Part shown: piece after piece, positions 20,575-30,011 of the stretch
Layout: every line of letters starts with the position of its first letter
Numbering within the stretch: position 1 is the stretch's first letter
Assembly (NCBI GenBank): GCA_028718805.1
Contig: JAQUKY010000005.1
Coordinates: 44,048-108,047 of the forward strand
Direction: 5' to 3'
DNA: 64,000 nucleotides
Origin: Candidatus Nanoarchaeia archaeon
Lineage (GTDB): Archaea; Nanobdellota; Nanobdellia; Pacearchaeales; GW2011-AR1
Notes under the pieces: model-generated
The model's database searches: none
The model's input: only the letters and a program-made list of their open reading frames with translations
Told to the model about the DNA's origin: nothing
Translations under genes and position numbers: made by a program

Positions 20575-21417
20575 TCACACCCATCTCAATCCCTTAAAAT
20601 CAAACTTAAAATCTAAAACTTTTCCTCCAAACCTCCTCTTCAGCTTCTGCTTATCCCCAAAAAACAAAACACTTCCTCCTCCCCCACTCCCACAAACCTT
20701 TGCAGCCTTTGCCCCATTTTGCATTCCTTCTTTAATCACCTCTTCTATTACTTTAGACACAACTCCTTTTGCAAGTTTCTTTCTTTCTGCAGTCTCCTCG
20801 TTCATAAGTTTAGCGAATCCAATTAAGTCCTTTTTCAACAGCGCATTTTTCATCTCAATTGCTATTTTCTTAATTCTTAGAAGATTTTTAATATTCTTTC
20901 CTTTTTTTAAATTATCAATCATCCTCTTATTAGAATCCCCTGAATAATGCGGACCAATATAAACCAAAACAAGTTTTTGTTCCAGTTCCTTAATTAAATT
21001 AGAAGATAAATTTAGCTTTGTAACCTTAACTTTATCACCTGAAAACTCCATGAAGTTTATTCCTCCAAAAGCTGCTGCATACTGGTCTTGTTTTCCATTA
21101 ATAGATGACTCTTTTATTGCATGCTCTATTTTAAAAACAGCTTCTGCAATCTTATTCTTGTCTGTGTGATGCGTGATTAATGCAACCCACACATCATTCA
21201 TAGCACTTGAAGTCCCTAACCCAGATGAAGTTGGAATGTCTGCATGATATTCAAGTTCAGTTTTTTTATCAGTTGCTATTAATTTTCCATAAACATACCT
21301 GTTTATTGTAGCATTTAACACACAACCCCCATATTTATCTCTAAACGGAGAGATATCAGTTGTGCCTCCTGCAAAATCAATTCGAACTGGTGCCCTTACT
21401 TTTTTTATGATGTTCAT
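20575..21417 (-). CDS. GHMP-family sugar kinase
   Basis: RAPVRIDFAGGTTDISPF; PTSSGLGTSSAM; VCGSGGGGSVLFF. Confidence 0.88.
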   Translation of the reverse strand: MNIIKKVRAPVRIDFAGGTTDISPFRDKYGGCVLNATINRYVYGKLIATDKKTELEYHADIPTSSGLGTSSAMNDVWVALITHHTDKNKIAEAVFKIEHAIKESSINGKQDQYAAAFGGINFMEFSGDKVKVTKLNLSSNLIKELEQKLVLVYIGPHYSGDSNKRMIDNLKKGKNIKNLLRIKKIAIEMKNALLKKDLIGFAKLMNEETAERKKLAKGVVSKVIEEVIKEGMQNGAKAAKVCGSGGGGSVLFFGDKQKLKRRFGGKVLDFKFDFKGLRWV

Positions 21418-21665
21418 TTTTTATAAATATACTTGGCCCATATTTTTTTAATACTAGGCATTGTTAAAGTAGACAACATAAATGCGACAGCTGGAACAAT
21501 CGCGTTTAGCCAAGGTTTGGGAACATTAATGACTCTTAAATAAATCCCTATTGCTAAATAAGTAAAGATAGTAAGAAGGATTCTTCTTGTTTTGCTAGTC
21601 TCCCAAGCCTTATCTATCTCAACTCTTCTATTTCGGTCTAATATTCTCTTAACTATTTTTATCAT
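21414..21665 (-). CDS. Small membrane protein, 4-nt overlap with GHMP kinase
   Basis: 83 aa, hydrophobic segments. Confidence 0.6.
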   Translation of the reverse strand: MIKIVKRILDRNRRVEIDKAWETSKTRRILLTIFTYLAIGIYLRVINVPKPWLNAIVPAVAFMLSTLTMPSIKKIWAKYIYKK

Positions 21666-21707
21666 CTTACCTCTTTTTGTAATATACCCAATTATTATGG
21701 CTTTAAA

Positions 21708-22439
21708 TTATTTTGGTTTGGCAGTTTTCCACAAAATTTCAAAATATTTCTTAAAAGTATCAGATGTTTCTTTATTTTCAATCAAGATTCCTGTCTCAGA
21801 ATCCCATAGCATAAAAGCAAGTTTATTGCCATAAATCCACATGGATATTGGGATAACATATTCTGTATCTATAAATTTAACCTCTGTAAGCTTGGTTCTC
21901 TTAAGTTCATTTGCCCTCTTAATAGCTTCTTTGTTTTTGCCAAAAACAATCTTTAATTTGATTTTTTCTTTTATCCTCTTATCATGAAACTGAGGAAGAT
22001 AAAAAGGAAGCACCACCGAAGCCTTTGCAGCAGAAGTTAAAGAAAGCCATTCTTTTGGTTTGCTTTTAACCACATCTTCCATTATATTTTTTAATCCCTC
22101 TTTTCCCTTATGAACACTGACCTCTGTTCTTATCTTGGATTTATTTGCAATTTCAAGCAATTTTGGAAAAATATCCTCAATTTTAGCCTCTTTTTCCTTT
22201 ATTATCTCTTTCAATTTTCTGGGATTAATTGCAATAAAAAACCTTGTTTTACCTTCTATAATAAAGCTAGCTAGACCCCGATCTTCTAATCTTTCTAAGC
22301 AATCATAAATAGTTCTCCTGTGCATTCTTGTTCTCTCAGATATCTGTCCTATATGTGCTTTTCCAAAATCCAATAAAGTAATGTAAACTATAGCCTCATT
22401 TCTTGTTAACCCTAACTCTTCTAATGCTTCTGTTTCCAT
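21708..22439 (-). CDS. TrmB-family transcriptional regulator
   Basis: LEELGLTRNEAIVYITLLDFGKAHIGQISERTRMHRRTIYDCLERLEDRGLASF. Confidence 0.9.
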   Translation of the reverse strand: METEALEELGLTRNEAIVYITLLDFGKAHIGQISERTRMHRRTIYDCLERLEDRGLASFIIEGKTRFFIAINPRKLKEIIKEKEAKIEDIFPKLLEIANKSKIRTEVSVHKGKEGLKNIMEDVVKSKPKEWLSLTSAAKASVVLPFYLPQFHDKRIKEKIKLKIVFGKNKEAIKRANELKRTKLTEVKFIDTEYVIPISMWIYGNKLAFMLWDSETGILIENKETSDTFKKYFEILWKTAKPK

Positions 22440-22482
22440 ATTTATTATGATTTATTATATTATATAAATCTTGTGATACTGT

Positions 22483-22498
22483 GGTAAAGAACTTTACC
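22483..22498. promoter_or_regulatory. Palindrome GGTAAAG-AA-CTTTACC, candidate TrmB operator
   Basis: Perfect 7-bp arms, 43 nt from TrmB ATG, beyond its TATA-like sequence. Confidence 0.55.
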
Positions 22499-22533
22499 CA
22501 TTAAATATAAAAGCCAAAAATCCACAATTCAAA

Positions 22534-22562
22534 TGAGGTGTTCAGCCTCAGACTGATTTCTG
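22534..22562 (+). promoter_or_regulatory. Leader hairpin TGAGGTGTTCAGCCTCAGACTGATTTCTG
   Basis: 26/29 identical to minus-strand copy at 36144-36172; TGAGG/CCTCA stem. Confidence 0.6.
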
Positions 22563-22573
22563 AGACGATTAAG

Positions 22574-23008
22574 ATGGATTTAGAAGTTTTAACAGAAAAA
22601 TTCTATGAGACCCATCAAAAATGGGAAAAGAAATATAAGAAAGCTGAGGCTGAAAGGAAAAGAGTTAATGCTATTATAATAAATATTCGGGGCTGTGTTA
22701 AAAAGGATTTTGAAAATTTCTTAAACAATTTAAACCCAAGACTTCAATATAAACAAAAAATTACTAAGTGGAAAATAGAAGATGAACCCAGAGGATATAT
22801 TTATTCTAATGGAATGACATATGATCTAGGGATTTATATTGAGATAAAAGAGATAGGTTCAAAACCTTGTGTTGGAGCTTGTGATGCGTCTTCTTTGCCT
22901 GTTCCAGATTATTTAAAAAATAAACTAAAAAATTTTACAGAAAGATATAGTTTCCCTATTAGGATATGGCTAGATAATTCTAATTGGGAAAGTGACGCAA
23001 ATAAATAA
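22574..23008 (+). CDS. Hypothetical protein (TrmB-paired operon)
   Basis: ORF; start reassigned to MDLEVLTEKF because the upstream extension lies in the shared leader element. Confidence 0.6.
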   Translation: MDLEVLTEKFYETHQKWEKKYKKAEAERKRVNAIIINIRGCVKKDFENFLNNLNPRLQYKQKITKWKIEDEPRGYIYSNGMTYDLGIYIEIKEIGSKPCVGACDASSLPVPDYLKNKLKNFTERYSFPIRIWLDNSNWESDANK

Positions 23009-23270
23009 TCCAAAAATTAAAATGCAAGACAAATATCAAACACAAATTGATGACATAATGAAAGAACTAGAATCTGAAGAAGGAGATTTAGAAAAAACAT
23101 TAGGACTTACTATAAATCTAAGAATTTTTTTTATAAAAGATTATCAAAAATTGTCCTTAGAGGAAATCCAAAGGTATGGTTTTTTGTTGAATGCTATAGA
23201 TAGGTTGCAAGGTAATAGATATGAAGAGATGCATATTAAAGAGCTTAAAAAAATGAAAGGAGAATCTTAA
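22992..23270 (+). CDS. Hypothetical protein
   Basis: 92-aa ORF overlapping the upstream gene. Confidence 0.5.
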   Translation: MTQINNPKIKMQDKYQTQIDDIMKELESEEGDLEKTLGLTINLRIFFIKDYQKLSLEEIQRYGFLLNAIDRLQGNRYEEMHIKELKKMKGES

Positions 23271-23275
23271 CAAAA

Positions 23276-23674
23276 ATGAAAATCCATAGATATCAAACTA
23301 GTTATGATATGAAAGATTTCCGAGACATAGAAGAAAGAAAAAAGAAGAAGAAAGTTGCCGAAGACAATTTATATTTCAAAGGAGTAGGTATACTAAATTA
23401 TTTTGGTGATACTTTTAAGGAAGTTAAAAAGGATAGTACTGTATTATTTTCATTTCATGAACAAGATTTTTATATAAAGCAGGCAAATAAAATCATAAGA
23501 CAGAGGATAGGGAGGTGGATTGAGCGAAAGCGCTTTTTAGGAACTTATAAGTACCTTGGAACTATTGATTTGCCAGAAGATTTAATGAACGAAGTGATAT
23601 CTTTAGGTAAAAAGAGCAATAGAATAGAAAAACAATTCAGAAAAAAAGCAAAGTCTTTAGTAACTTTACTTTAG
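23276..23674 (+). CDS. Hypothetical basic protein
   Basis: 132-aa ORF. Confidence 0.55.
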   Translation: MKIHRYQTSYDMKDFRDIEERKKKKKVAEDNLYFKGVGILNYFGDTFKEVKKDSTVLFSFHEQDFYIKQANKIIRQRIGRWIERKRFLGTYKYLGTIDLPEDLMNEVISLGKKSNRIEKQFRKKAKSLVTLL

Positions 23675-23679
23675 ATTAG

Positions 23680-24489
23680 TCATCTCACCAACAATCCCGC
23701 CCCCATTATACCCGGATGCTCCTGCTTGCTCCATTTAATTGGAATATCTCTTGGAATTATCTTATATTTTTTAACATCTTTTCTCACTATATTTAAAAAT
23801 GGTTCTCCCGCCTCTCTTGCACCGCCCATTAAGATAATAATCTCCGGGTCAAATATATTCATTAAAGAAGCAATTCCCTGCGATAAATATTTGACAATAT
23901 GATCTAATATCTCGTTTGATTCAGGGCTATTCATTTTTGTCAGGTCTTTTATAAAAATCTCTTTTCCAAAGCTTTTTTTCATCATTTCTTTTGATTCTTT
24001 CCATAAATCCTCAAACCATTTGCCATCATCAAGAACCATGTGTCCTAATTCCCCCCCATTGCCCATCCCCCTATATAACTCATGATTCATTATAACTCCT
24101 CCCCCAATCCCTGTCCCCAATGTAAGTATAATAAAATTCTTTTTTTTGCAACCAAATTTAGCTTCTGAAAGTGCAACACATTTTGCATCATTTTCAACCA
24201 CAACCCTTTTCTTAAATTTAGTTTCAAGCTCTTTTTTTAAATTATAGTTTTTAAGAGGCAGGTTTGGGGGATTTTGTATTACCCCGTTTTTCAATGGTCC
24301 AGGACTTCCAACCCCTATCCCCTTGACATCTTTTGTTATTAACTGGGAAATAGAATCTTCCATCTCAGCTATTAGAGCCTCTTTTTCTTTAGGTGTATTT
24401 TTCTTAATATATTTAAGGATTTTATTGCCTTCAAGCAAGGCAACTCTAAGATTTGTTCCCCCTAAATCAACCGCTATTATTTTTGACAT
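23680..24489 (-). CDS. ROK-family sugar kinase (glucokinase-like)
   Basis: MSKIIAVDLGGTNLRVALL, GVGSPGPL, LGTGIGGGVI, GNGGELGHM; start moved to 24489 because the upstream extension overlaps a repeat. Confidence 0.88.
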   Translation of the reverse strand: MSKIIAVDLGGTNLRVALLEGNKILKYIKKNTPKEKEALIAEMEDSISQLITKDVKGIGVGSPGPLKNGVIQNPPNLPLKNYNLKKELETKFKKRVVVENDAKCVALSEAKFGCKKKNFIILTLGTGIGGGVIMNHELYRGMGNGGELGHMVLDDGKWFEDLWKESKEMMKKSFGKEIFIKDLTKMNSPESNEILDHIVKYLSQGIASLMNIFDPEIIILMGGAREAGEPFLNIVRKDVKKYKIIPRDIPIKWSKQEHPGIMGAGLLVR

Positions 24490-24500
24490 TTTATTTTTTA

Positions 24501-24592
24501 TCAGTAATCTCAAACTCTTTTTTAGCTTTAGGGATGAGAAGATTAAGCTTGTTCTTCTAATCCATCGCGTATGAGTTTTGTAAATTATTGAT
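24501..24592 (-). repeat. MITE-like intergenic repeat, member 4
   Basis: Minus-strand CAAGCTTAATCTTCTCATC core; CAGTAATCTCAAAC and GTTTTGTAAATTATTG termini. Confidence 0.55.
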
Positions 24593-24609
24593 ATAGTTTA
24601 AATCCCCCT

Positions 24610-24945
24610 TTATCTTCTCCCATATTTATCCTCTAATCTTACTTCATCTTTTTTATCATACTTTCCAAGATCTATCTCTAAAACCTGAACTTCTTTATTT
24701 TTAGCAATAAGCCTGTGTGCAACATTATTTTTAATCTCAATAAATTCTCTTTTTTTAACTTTCTTTTTATGAGTTCCAAGCTGAACATATCCATCTGTAA
24801 GAAAATACCACAACTCTCTTCTTTTTTTATGATACTGCAGACTTAATTCTTGATTAGGTTTAACAATAAGAATCTTCACAGTACATTTTTGATTATAAAC
24901 AAAATGCTTCTCACTGCCCCACGGTTCTTTTACTTCTTTCACCAT
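24610..24945 (-). CDS. Cupin, mannose-6-phosphate isomerase type II-like
   Basis: PWGSEKHFVYN, LSLQYHKKRRELWYFLTDG, NNVAHRLI. Confidence 0.8.
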   Translation of the reverse strand: MVKEVKEPWGSEKHFVYNQKCTVKILIVKPNQELSLQYHKKRRELWYFLTDGYVQLGTHKKKVKKREFIEIKNNVAHRLIAKNKEVQVLEIDLGKYDKKDEVRLEDKYGRR

Positions 24946-25080
24946 CTTTTATATTATCAAAAGAAGAACTCAATTTAAATAACTTATGATTACTGCTAAA
25001 CCTTAAAAACATATATTCCTTAACCTTGTCGGTAGTAATCAAGTTAAACATTGTTAATAAAAGGGATATAAAACAAAAAG

Positions 25081-25545
25081 ATGGCAAAATTAAAAATAGG
25101 ATTTTTTTCATTCACCTGCTGTGAAGGATGTACAGTAGTTTTCTTAGAAATCCTTAACAAAAAATATAAAGAATATATGAAAAAGATAAAAATAGAAAAT
25201 TTCAGGCAATTAAAGACAAATGAAGAAATAAAATCTCTTGATATTGCATTTGTTGAAGGAGCAATATCAACAGAAAGCGAAATCAGGAAATTAAAAGAAA
25301 TCAGGAAAAAATCAAAGAAGCTAATAGCCTTGGGCTCTGGAGCAGTAAATGGTTATCCTTCAAATCAAAGAAATAAGTTTGATAAAAAGAAACAAAAACA
25401 GATTCAGCCATTAATAAAAACCCTTCATCAAAATAAAACAATTGAGCCATTAAGCAAGTTTGTGAAAGTTGATGATGAAATTAATGGCTGCCCTATAAGC
25501 GAGCAGGATTTAACAGCCAAAATTGAGGGATATTTGAAAAAATAA
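25081..25545 (+). CDS. Minimal [NiFe]-hydrogenase small subunit (sulfhydrogenase delta-like)
   Basis: FTCCEGCTVVFLE; DIAFVEGAISTE; NGCPIS; only 154 aa. Confidence 0.8.
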   Translation: MAKLKIGFFSFTCCEGCTVVFLEILNKKYKEYMKKIKIENFRQLKTNEEIKSLDIAFVEGAISTESEIRKLKEIRKKSKKLIALGSGAVNGYPSNQRNKFDKKKQKQIQPLIKTLHQNKTIEPLSKFVKVDDEINGCPISEQDLTAKIEGYLKK

Positions 25546-25557
25546 ATAATAAAAACC

Positions 25558-25643
25558 AGTAATCAAATAAAACGGGATAAGCTATGCAAAATCGACTTAA
25601 GCTTATCAATCCCAGCTTAAAATCGTCTAATAAATTACCAAAA
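25558..25643 (+). repeat. MITE-like intergenic repeat, member 5
   Basis: AGTAATCAAATAAAACGGGATAAGCT ... AAAATCGTCTAATAAATTACCAAAAG with inner hairpin GATAAGCT/AGCTTATC. Confidence 0.65.
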
Positions 25644-25649
25644 GACAAA

Positions 25650-26945
25650 ATGCACAATCATAAAAATATGGATATAAATCTTAAGAACATCTCAAAGATA
25701 GAGGGCCATACACACTTGGATGTGAAAGTAAAAGATGGAAAAGTGCAGTATTGCAAACTTAAAATATCAGAAAATAAAAGATTCTTCACACAGGCGGTTA
25801 TCGGACTTCCTTATCAGCAGGTTCCAACAACAATGTCAAGAATATGCGGAACATGCTCTTCAGCTCATACATTGTGCTCAATTGAAGCAATAGAAAAAGC
25901 ATTGAAATTAGATATATCGGAACAAACTTTTAAATTAAGGAATCTTCTGGCTTATGCAGGCCATTTAAGAGACCATGCAATGCATTTATATTTTTTCTGC
26001 CTGCCTGATATTTTTAAAAAAGACTCTGTTTTTGATTTCAAAGGAAAAGAAAAAGAATATATCCACGATAGCTTGCATATCAAAGAAGCAGGAAATTTTC
26101 TTTCTACAATTGTTGGAGGAAGAGCAGTTCATCCCCCTAATGCTGTAATAGGCGGATTTACAAAATTCCCAACAGCACAGGAAATTAGAGAATCAATTAA
26201 AAAGTTGAGAGATGCAAGAGAGAGAATATTAAAAATAATAGAGATTTTTTACAATGATAATTCTTCCTTTATCAGAAAAACAAACTATGTTGCGCTTATT
26301 AATAATGATTACAGTTTTTTAAAAGGTTATATTAAAACAGCTTTAGGAACTTCTATATTTGAGGAGCAATATGGAGAACATCTTCAAAGGGTTGTTCTTC
26401 CCTATTCAACAGCTACTGCATTTAAATGGGAAAGCAAAGACTACATGGTTGGAGCCTTGGCAAGAATGAACCTAAACAAACAAAACCTGCATACAGATAC
26501 ATTAAAAAACACTTTCAAGTATGTAAAAATTTTCCCGAGCGATTCTGTATTTCATAATAACCTCGCTCAGGCAATTGAAATGCTCCATGAAGTTGATTCT
26601 TCAATTGAAATTCTAAGAGAACTTGAAGACAGTATAGAACAAGAAGCTCCAATAAAACCGAAAATAAAGGCAGGAACCGGAATAGGGGTTGTTGAAGCTC
26701 CAAGAGGAACCCTGTATTATCATCTTGATTTGAACAATAAGGGAATTATTACGCATGCAAATTTATGCATCCCTACCCAGCAGAACATAATTCATCTTGA
26801 AAAAGATATTGCAAAATATGTAGAACAGCTAATAGCACAAAAAAAATCAAAAGAAACAATTTCATTTGAAATTGAGAAGATGATTAGGGCTTATGACCCT
26901 TGCATGTCATGTGCTACGCATTTTTTGAGAATAAATTGGAGTTAA
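25650..26945 (+). CDS. [NiFe]-hydrogenase large subunit
   Basis: RICGTCSSAHTLC (L1) and DPCMSCATH (L2); predicted start moved downstream of the repeat (MHNHKNMDI or MDINLKN). Confidence 0.9.
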   Translation: MHNHKNMDINLKNISKIEGHTHLDVKVKDGKVQYCKLKISENKRFFTQAVIGLPYQQVPTTMSRICGTCSSAHTLCSIEAIEKALKLDISEQTFKLRNLLAYAGHLRDHAMHLYFFCLPDIFKKDSVFDFKGKEKEYIHDSLHIKEAGNFLSTIVGGRAVHPPNAVIGGFTKFPTAQEIRESIKKLRDARERILKIIEIFYNDNSSFIRKTNYVALINNDYSFLKGYIKTALGTSIFEEQYGEHLQRVVLPYSTATAFKWESKDYMVGALARMNLNKQNLHTDTLKNTFKYVKIFPSDSVFHNNLAQAIEMLHEVDSSIEILRELEDSIEQEAPIKPKIKAGTGIGVVEAPRGTLYYHLDLNNKGIITHANLCIPTQQNIIHLEKDIAKYVEQLIAQKKSKETISFEIEKMIRAYDPCMSCATHFLRINWS

Positions 26946-27022
26946 GAAAATAAGAATTATTTCTTGATTAATATGTTCCTTAGCATGATAATCCTTAAAA
27001 AGAGAAATATACCCCAATATCC

Positions 27023-27319
27023 ATGGACGAAAAACAAAAAATAACATTGATACTTCCAGATGAAGTAAAAATAACTAAGAAAATTGATGTTGAGTACTCC
27101 CCTAAAATAACTTTACAAGGAATTCTCGAAGAAGAATGTTTGGAGAATCCATTAATAGCACTTCTTCCAAGAAAGCTAACTAAGTCTCGCGGTGAAATAC
27201 TCGCAAGGTTACAACAGCATTTTGAGGTCTATGACCAAGATAATAACCAGATATGCAACTGGGAAGATGAAGGTTTTCTAAAGCCAGGCTATACTTACAC
27301 AATAAAACATATACATTAA
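27023..27319 (+). CDS. Hypothetical protein in hydrogenase locus
   Basis: 98-aa ORF between large subunit and maturation protease. Confidence 0.6.
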   Translation: MDEKQKITLILPDEVKITKKIDVEYSPKITLQGILEEECLENPLIALLPRKLTKSRGEILARLQQHFEVYDQDNNQICNWEDEGFLKPGYTYTIKHIH

Positions 27320-27320
27320 A

Positions 27321-27704
27321 TTAGAAAACAGTTTCAATTATCCTCTCAACTTCCTTAACCGCCTTCTCCTCATCAAACCTCATTGGAACAGCAATTATCT
27401 CAACTTTTTTTAGCTTTCCAATTTTCTTTAATAATTTTAAATTATAAGCCAGGTCAAAATCATGCATGCTGCATGATTTTATAATATCAAGTTTGTCAAG
27501 ATTATTAATAATCTTAATTTCTTTTATGCCTTCTGCAACATCCAATATTATTAATTTTCCATTTTCAATTTCATTTTCAAGACTTTCAGTTGGGTCAAAC
27601 TCTTTAAATTGAATAGTTGGAAACTCTCCTTCCAATTTAGGAATTAACCTCAAAGCCAGATTATCTTTTTCAACAAGAGGATTTCCAAAAACAAGAATTT
27701 TCAT
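27321..27704 (-). CDS. Hydrogenase maturation protease (HycI/HyaD-like)
   Basis: MKILVFGNPLVEKDNLALRLI; LIILDVAEGI; SCSMHDFDLAYNL. Confidence 0.8.
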   Translation of the reverse strand: MKILVFGNPLVEKDNLALRLIPKLEGEFPTIQFKEFDPTESLENEIENGKLIILDVAEGIKEIKIINNLDKLDIIKSCSMHDFDLAYNLKLLKKIGKLKKVEIIAVPMRFDEEKAVKEVERIIETVF

Positions 27705-27710
27705 ATATAA

Positions 27711-28181
27711 TCATATAAAATATTTAATATAATCTTCTTGAGAGAGTTTTTCAGCTACCTGAGATGCATGTATACTAATCAAATCTCCTGCTCCTAATTC
27801 TAAATAACTCTTTGCTCTAAGCGACTCTATGCCTTTAACTCTTGCTATACAGATTTCCCCGTTTTCAGGGGGCGAGACATTGGAAACTTCAAATCCATAA
27901 ACCATGCACAGTTTGTTATCGCTGACTATCTTATTATGCTCTCTGCACCAATAATCTCTTACATTCTTAGAATCCCAACTCTTTAAATGCCTAACTGCAT
28001 TTGGAAAAATCTCCTCCAATCTTTTTCTAGAAGGTATTCCCCCATATTTTAGCATAATTTCAAAATCTTTTTTTTCTTCTGAAGAAACCTCAACATGCTT
28101 GCAACACTCAGTAGCTGGAAAAGCATATCTTAAAAATATTAATTCTCCCCTTTCTTCACAAAATTTATTACCCTCGCCCAT
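27711..28181 (-). CDS. Possible HypC-like C-terminal domain fused to unknown N-terminal Cys/His-containing domain
   Basis: EICIARVKGIESLRAKSYLELGAGDLISIHASQVAEKLSQED resembles the HypC C-terminal pattern GDYVLVHAGFAIEKLDEEE. Confidence 0.5.
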   Translation of the reverse strand: MGEGNKFCEERGELIFLRYAFPATECCKHVEVSSEEKKDFEIMLKYGGIPSRKRLEEIFPNAVRHLKSWDSKNVRDYWCREHNKIVSDNKLCMVYGFEVSNVSPPENGEICIARVKGIESLRAKSYLELGAGDLISIHASQVAEKLSQEDYIKYFI

Positions 28182-28240
28182 ACTAAAGATTAAACTGTTA
28201 TATTATAAAAACTTATCTTAAATACAATTTATCTTTCAGT

Positions 28241-28321
28241 AATTTCATAAACGATTTAAGCATATGATAAGCAGATTAAGCTTGAATTTTCATGCTCTCA
28301 TAAGTTTTACATATTATAAAC
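28241..28321 (-). repeat. MITE-like intergenic repeat, member 6
   Basis: CAGTAATTTCATAAACGATTTAAG ... AGATTAAGCTTG ... AGTTTTACATATTATAAAC. Confidence 0.6.
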
Positions 28322-28414
28322 AAAGAAAACTATATTTTTAGACACACTTCTTAAACACCCTTATAGAAACTCTTAAATATTAACTTATATTAATAATATA
28401 AAGAAGAGGCATAA

Positions 28415-29161
28415 ATGACAGATTTATTTGATCTAACAGGAAAAGTAGCCATTGTTACAGGTGCTGCAAGGGGCATTGGACAGTCAATAGCAATAGAGCT
28501 TGCAAGGCAGGGAGCAGATGTTGTTGTTTCTGACATAATCCCAGAAGAAGGAACAATTGTCCAGATAAAAAAACTAAAAAGAAAAGCAATTTATGTTAAA
28601 ACAGACATTTCTAAGAAAAAAGAAGTTGAAAATTTGATTAATGAAACAATCAAACAATTCAAGAAAATAGATATCCTAGTTAATAATGCAGGAATTTATA
28701 TTGCGGGAAATGTTTCAGATTTTCCAGAAGAAAACTGGGATAAAACAATGAATATAAACGTAAAAGGTCCTTTCTTATGCTCGCAAGCTGCATTGAAGTA
28801 CATGAAAAAAGGAGCTTCAATAATAAATGTTTCTTCTGTAGCAGGAATAGAAGGTTCTGCGGGAGGAGCTGCTTATTGCGCAAGCAAGGGAGCAATTAGA
28901 TTATTTACAAAAGCTCTGGCAGCAGAAGTTGGGGCTTTAGGAATAAGAGTAAATTCAATTCATCCAGGATTGATAGATACTCCAATGACAACGGGATTAG
29001 ACAAGAAAATGAAAGATGCTATGTTATCCAAATTCTTACTAAAAAGAGTGGGCCAGCCTGTTGATATTGCAGGCCCCGCAGTGTTCTTAGCATCTGATGC
29101 ATCTGCATACATGACAGGAAGTGAGATAGTTGCAGATGGTGGATGGATTTGCGCGCTGTAA
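28415..29161 (+). CDS. Short-chain dehydrogenase/reductase
   Basis: GKVAIVTGAARGIGQSIA; NNAGIY; YCASKGA. Confidence 0.95.
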   Translation: MTDLFDLTGKVAIVTGAARGIGQSIAIELARQGADVVVSDIIPEEGTIVQIKKLKRKAIYVKTDISKKKEVENLINETIKQFKKIDILVNNAGIYIAGNVSDFPEENWDKTMNINVKGPFLCSQAALKYMKKGASIINVSSVAGIEGSAGGAAYCASKGAIRLFTKALAAEVGALGIRVNSIHPGLIDTPMTTGLDKKMKDAMLSKFLLKRVGQPVDIAGPAVFLASDASAYMTGSEIVADGGWICAL

Positions 29162-29199
29162 AAGATTAGATTTATAAATATCTTGATATCTTTATATGC

Positions 29200-29376
29200 A
29201 TGAAGAACAATATTGAAAGATTCTTTGGTGGAGCGACAGTAACAGAAACTGATATCTTCCAGCAAATTAAAGAGGATTTATATAGCCCCAAAGTACAAGC
29301 AGAATTACAAAAAATAGACACTAAAAGAGCAAATGATTGGGCATATCTTGCTAACAGAACTGTAGGGCATGAATAA
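29200..29376 (+). CDS. Small hypothetical protein (58 aa)
   Basis: MKNNIERFFGGATVTETDIFQQIKEDLYSPKVQAELQKIDTKRANDWAYLANRTVGHE; below the ORF-track cutoff. Confidence 0.5.
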   Translation: MKNNIERFFGGATVTETDIFQQIKEDLYSPKVQAELQKIDTKRANDWAYLANRTVGHE

Positions 29377-29378
29377 GA

Positions 29379-30011
29379 TTAAGGATTACTTATCAACTCT
29401 CTCAATTTCTTCTCAGGCTCTTTCGCATTTACAACAGCAGAACTGACAGCAAATCCAATTGCCCCCAACTTAACAGCAATTTCAACATCTTCAGAATTAT
29501 GTATGCCTGCCCCAACTAAAAATTTCATCTTTATTCTCTCAGATAATTTCTTTATTACATCTGGCTTAGATTCAGAAACAGAAATCCTCCCCCCAACTAG
29601 TTCAGGAGGTTCATAAACCAAATAATCTGGCTTAAGTTTTTCAATTTTCAAAGCTTCTTTAACAGAAGAAGCAAAAACCATTGTTTTTAATCCCGCTTGC
29701 TTACATCTCTTCATTGTTCCCTTTAAAACATCAAAAGAAAGCTTATGTTCAGAGTGATTTAAAAAACTTCCAACAGCTTTATCTTTTTTAACAGCTTCAG
29801 GAAGAATAAACCCGGTTGCTCTTCCTTTTTCTTCATAATCAACATGCTGAGAATAAACCGCTAATTTTGTGGCTTTGGTAATCTCATAAATATCAGAAGC
29901 CTGCACACCAATAATAATATTTTTATCAATTTTATCAATTTTCTTAGCTAATTCAATAGCATCCTTGCCTTGCTTGTATGTTTTAAAATTAATTACAACT
30001 AAGGGTTTCAT
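29379..30011 (-). CDS. tpiA: Triosephosphate isomerase (archaeal type)
   Basis: VVINFKTYKQG; YEPPELVG; GAGIHNSEDV. Confidence 0.92.
   Translation of the reverse strand: MKPLVVINFKTYKQGKDAIELAKKIDKIDKNIIIGVQASDIYEITKATKLAVYSQHVDYEEKGRATGFILPEAVKKDKAVGSFLNHSEHKLSFDVLKGTMKRCKQAGLKTMVFASSVKEALKIEKLKPDYLVYEPPELVGGRISVSESKPDVIKKLSERIKMKFLVGAGIHNSEDVEIAVKLGAIGFAVSSAVVNAKEPEKKLRELISNP

Noticed and set aside
25584-25649. N-terminal extension MQNRLKLINPSLKSSNKLPKDK of the hydrogenase large subunit
   Set aside because: Encoded by an intergenic repeat element; the conserved family start fits MDINLKN or slightly upstream.
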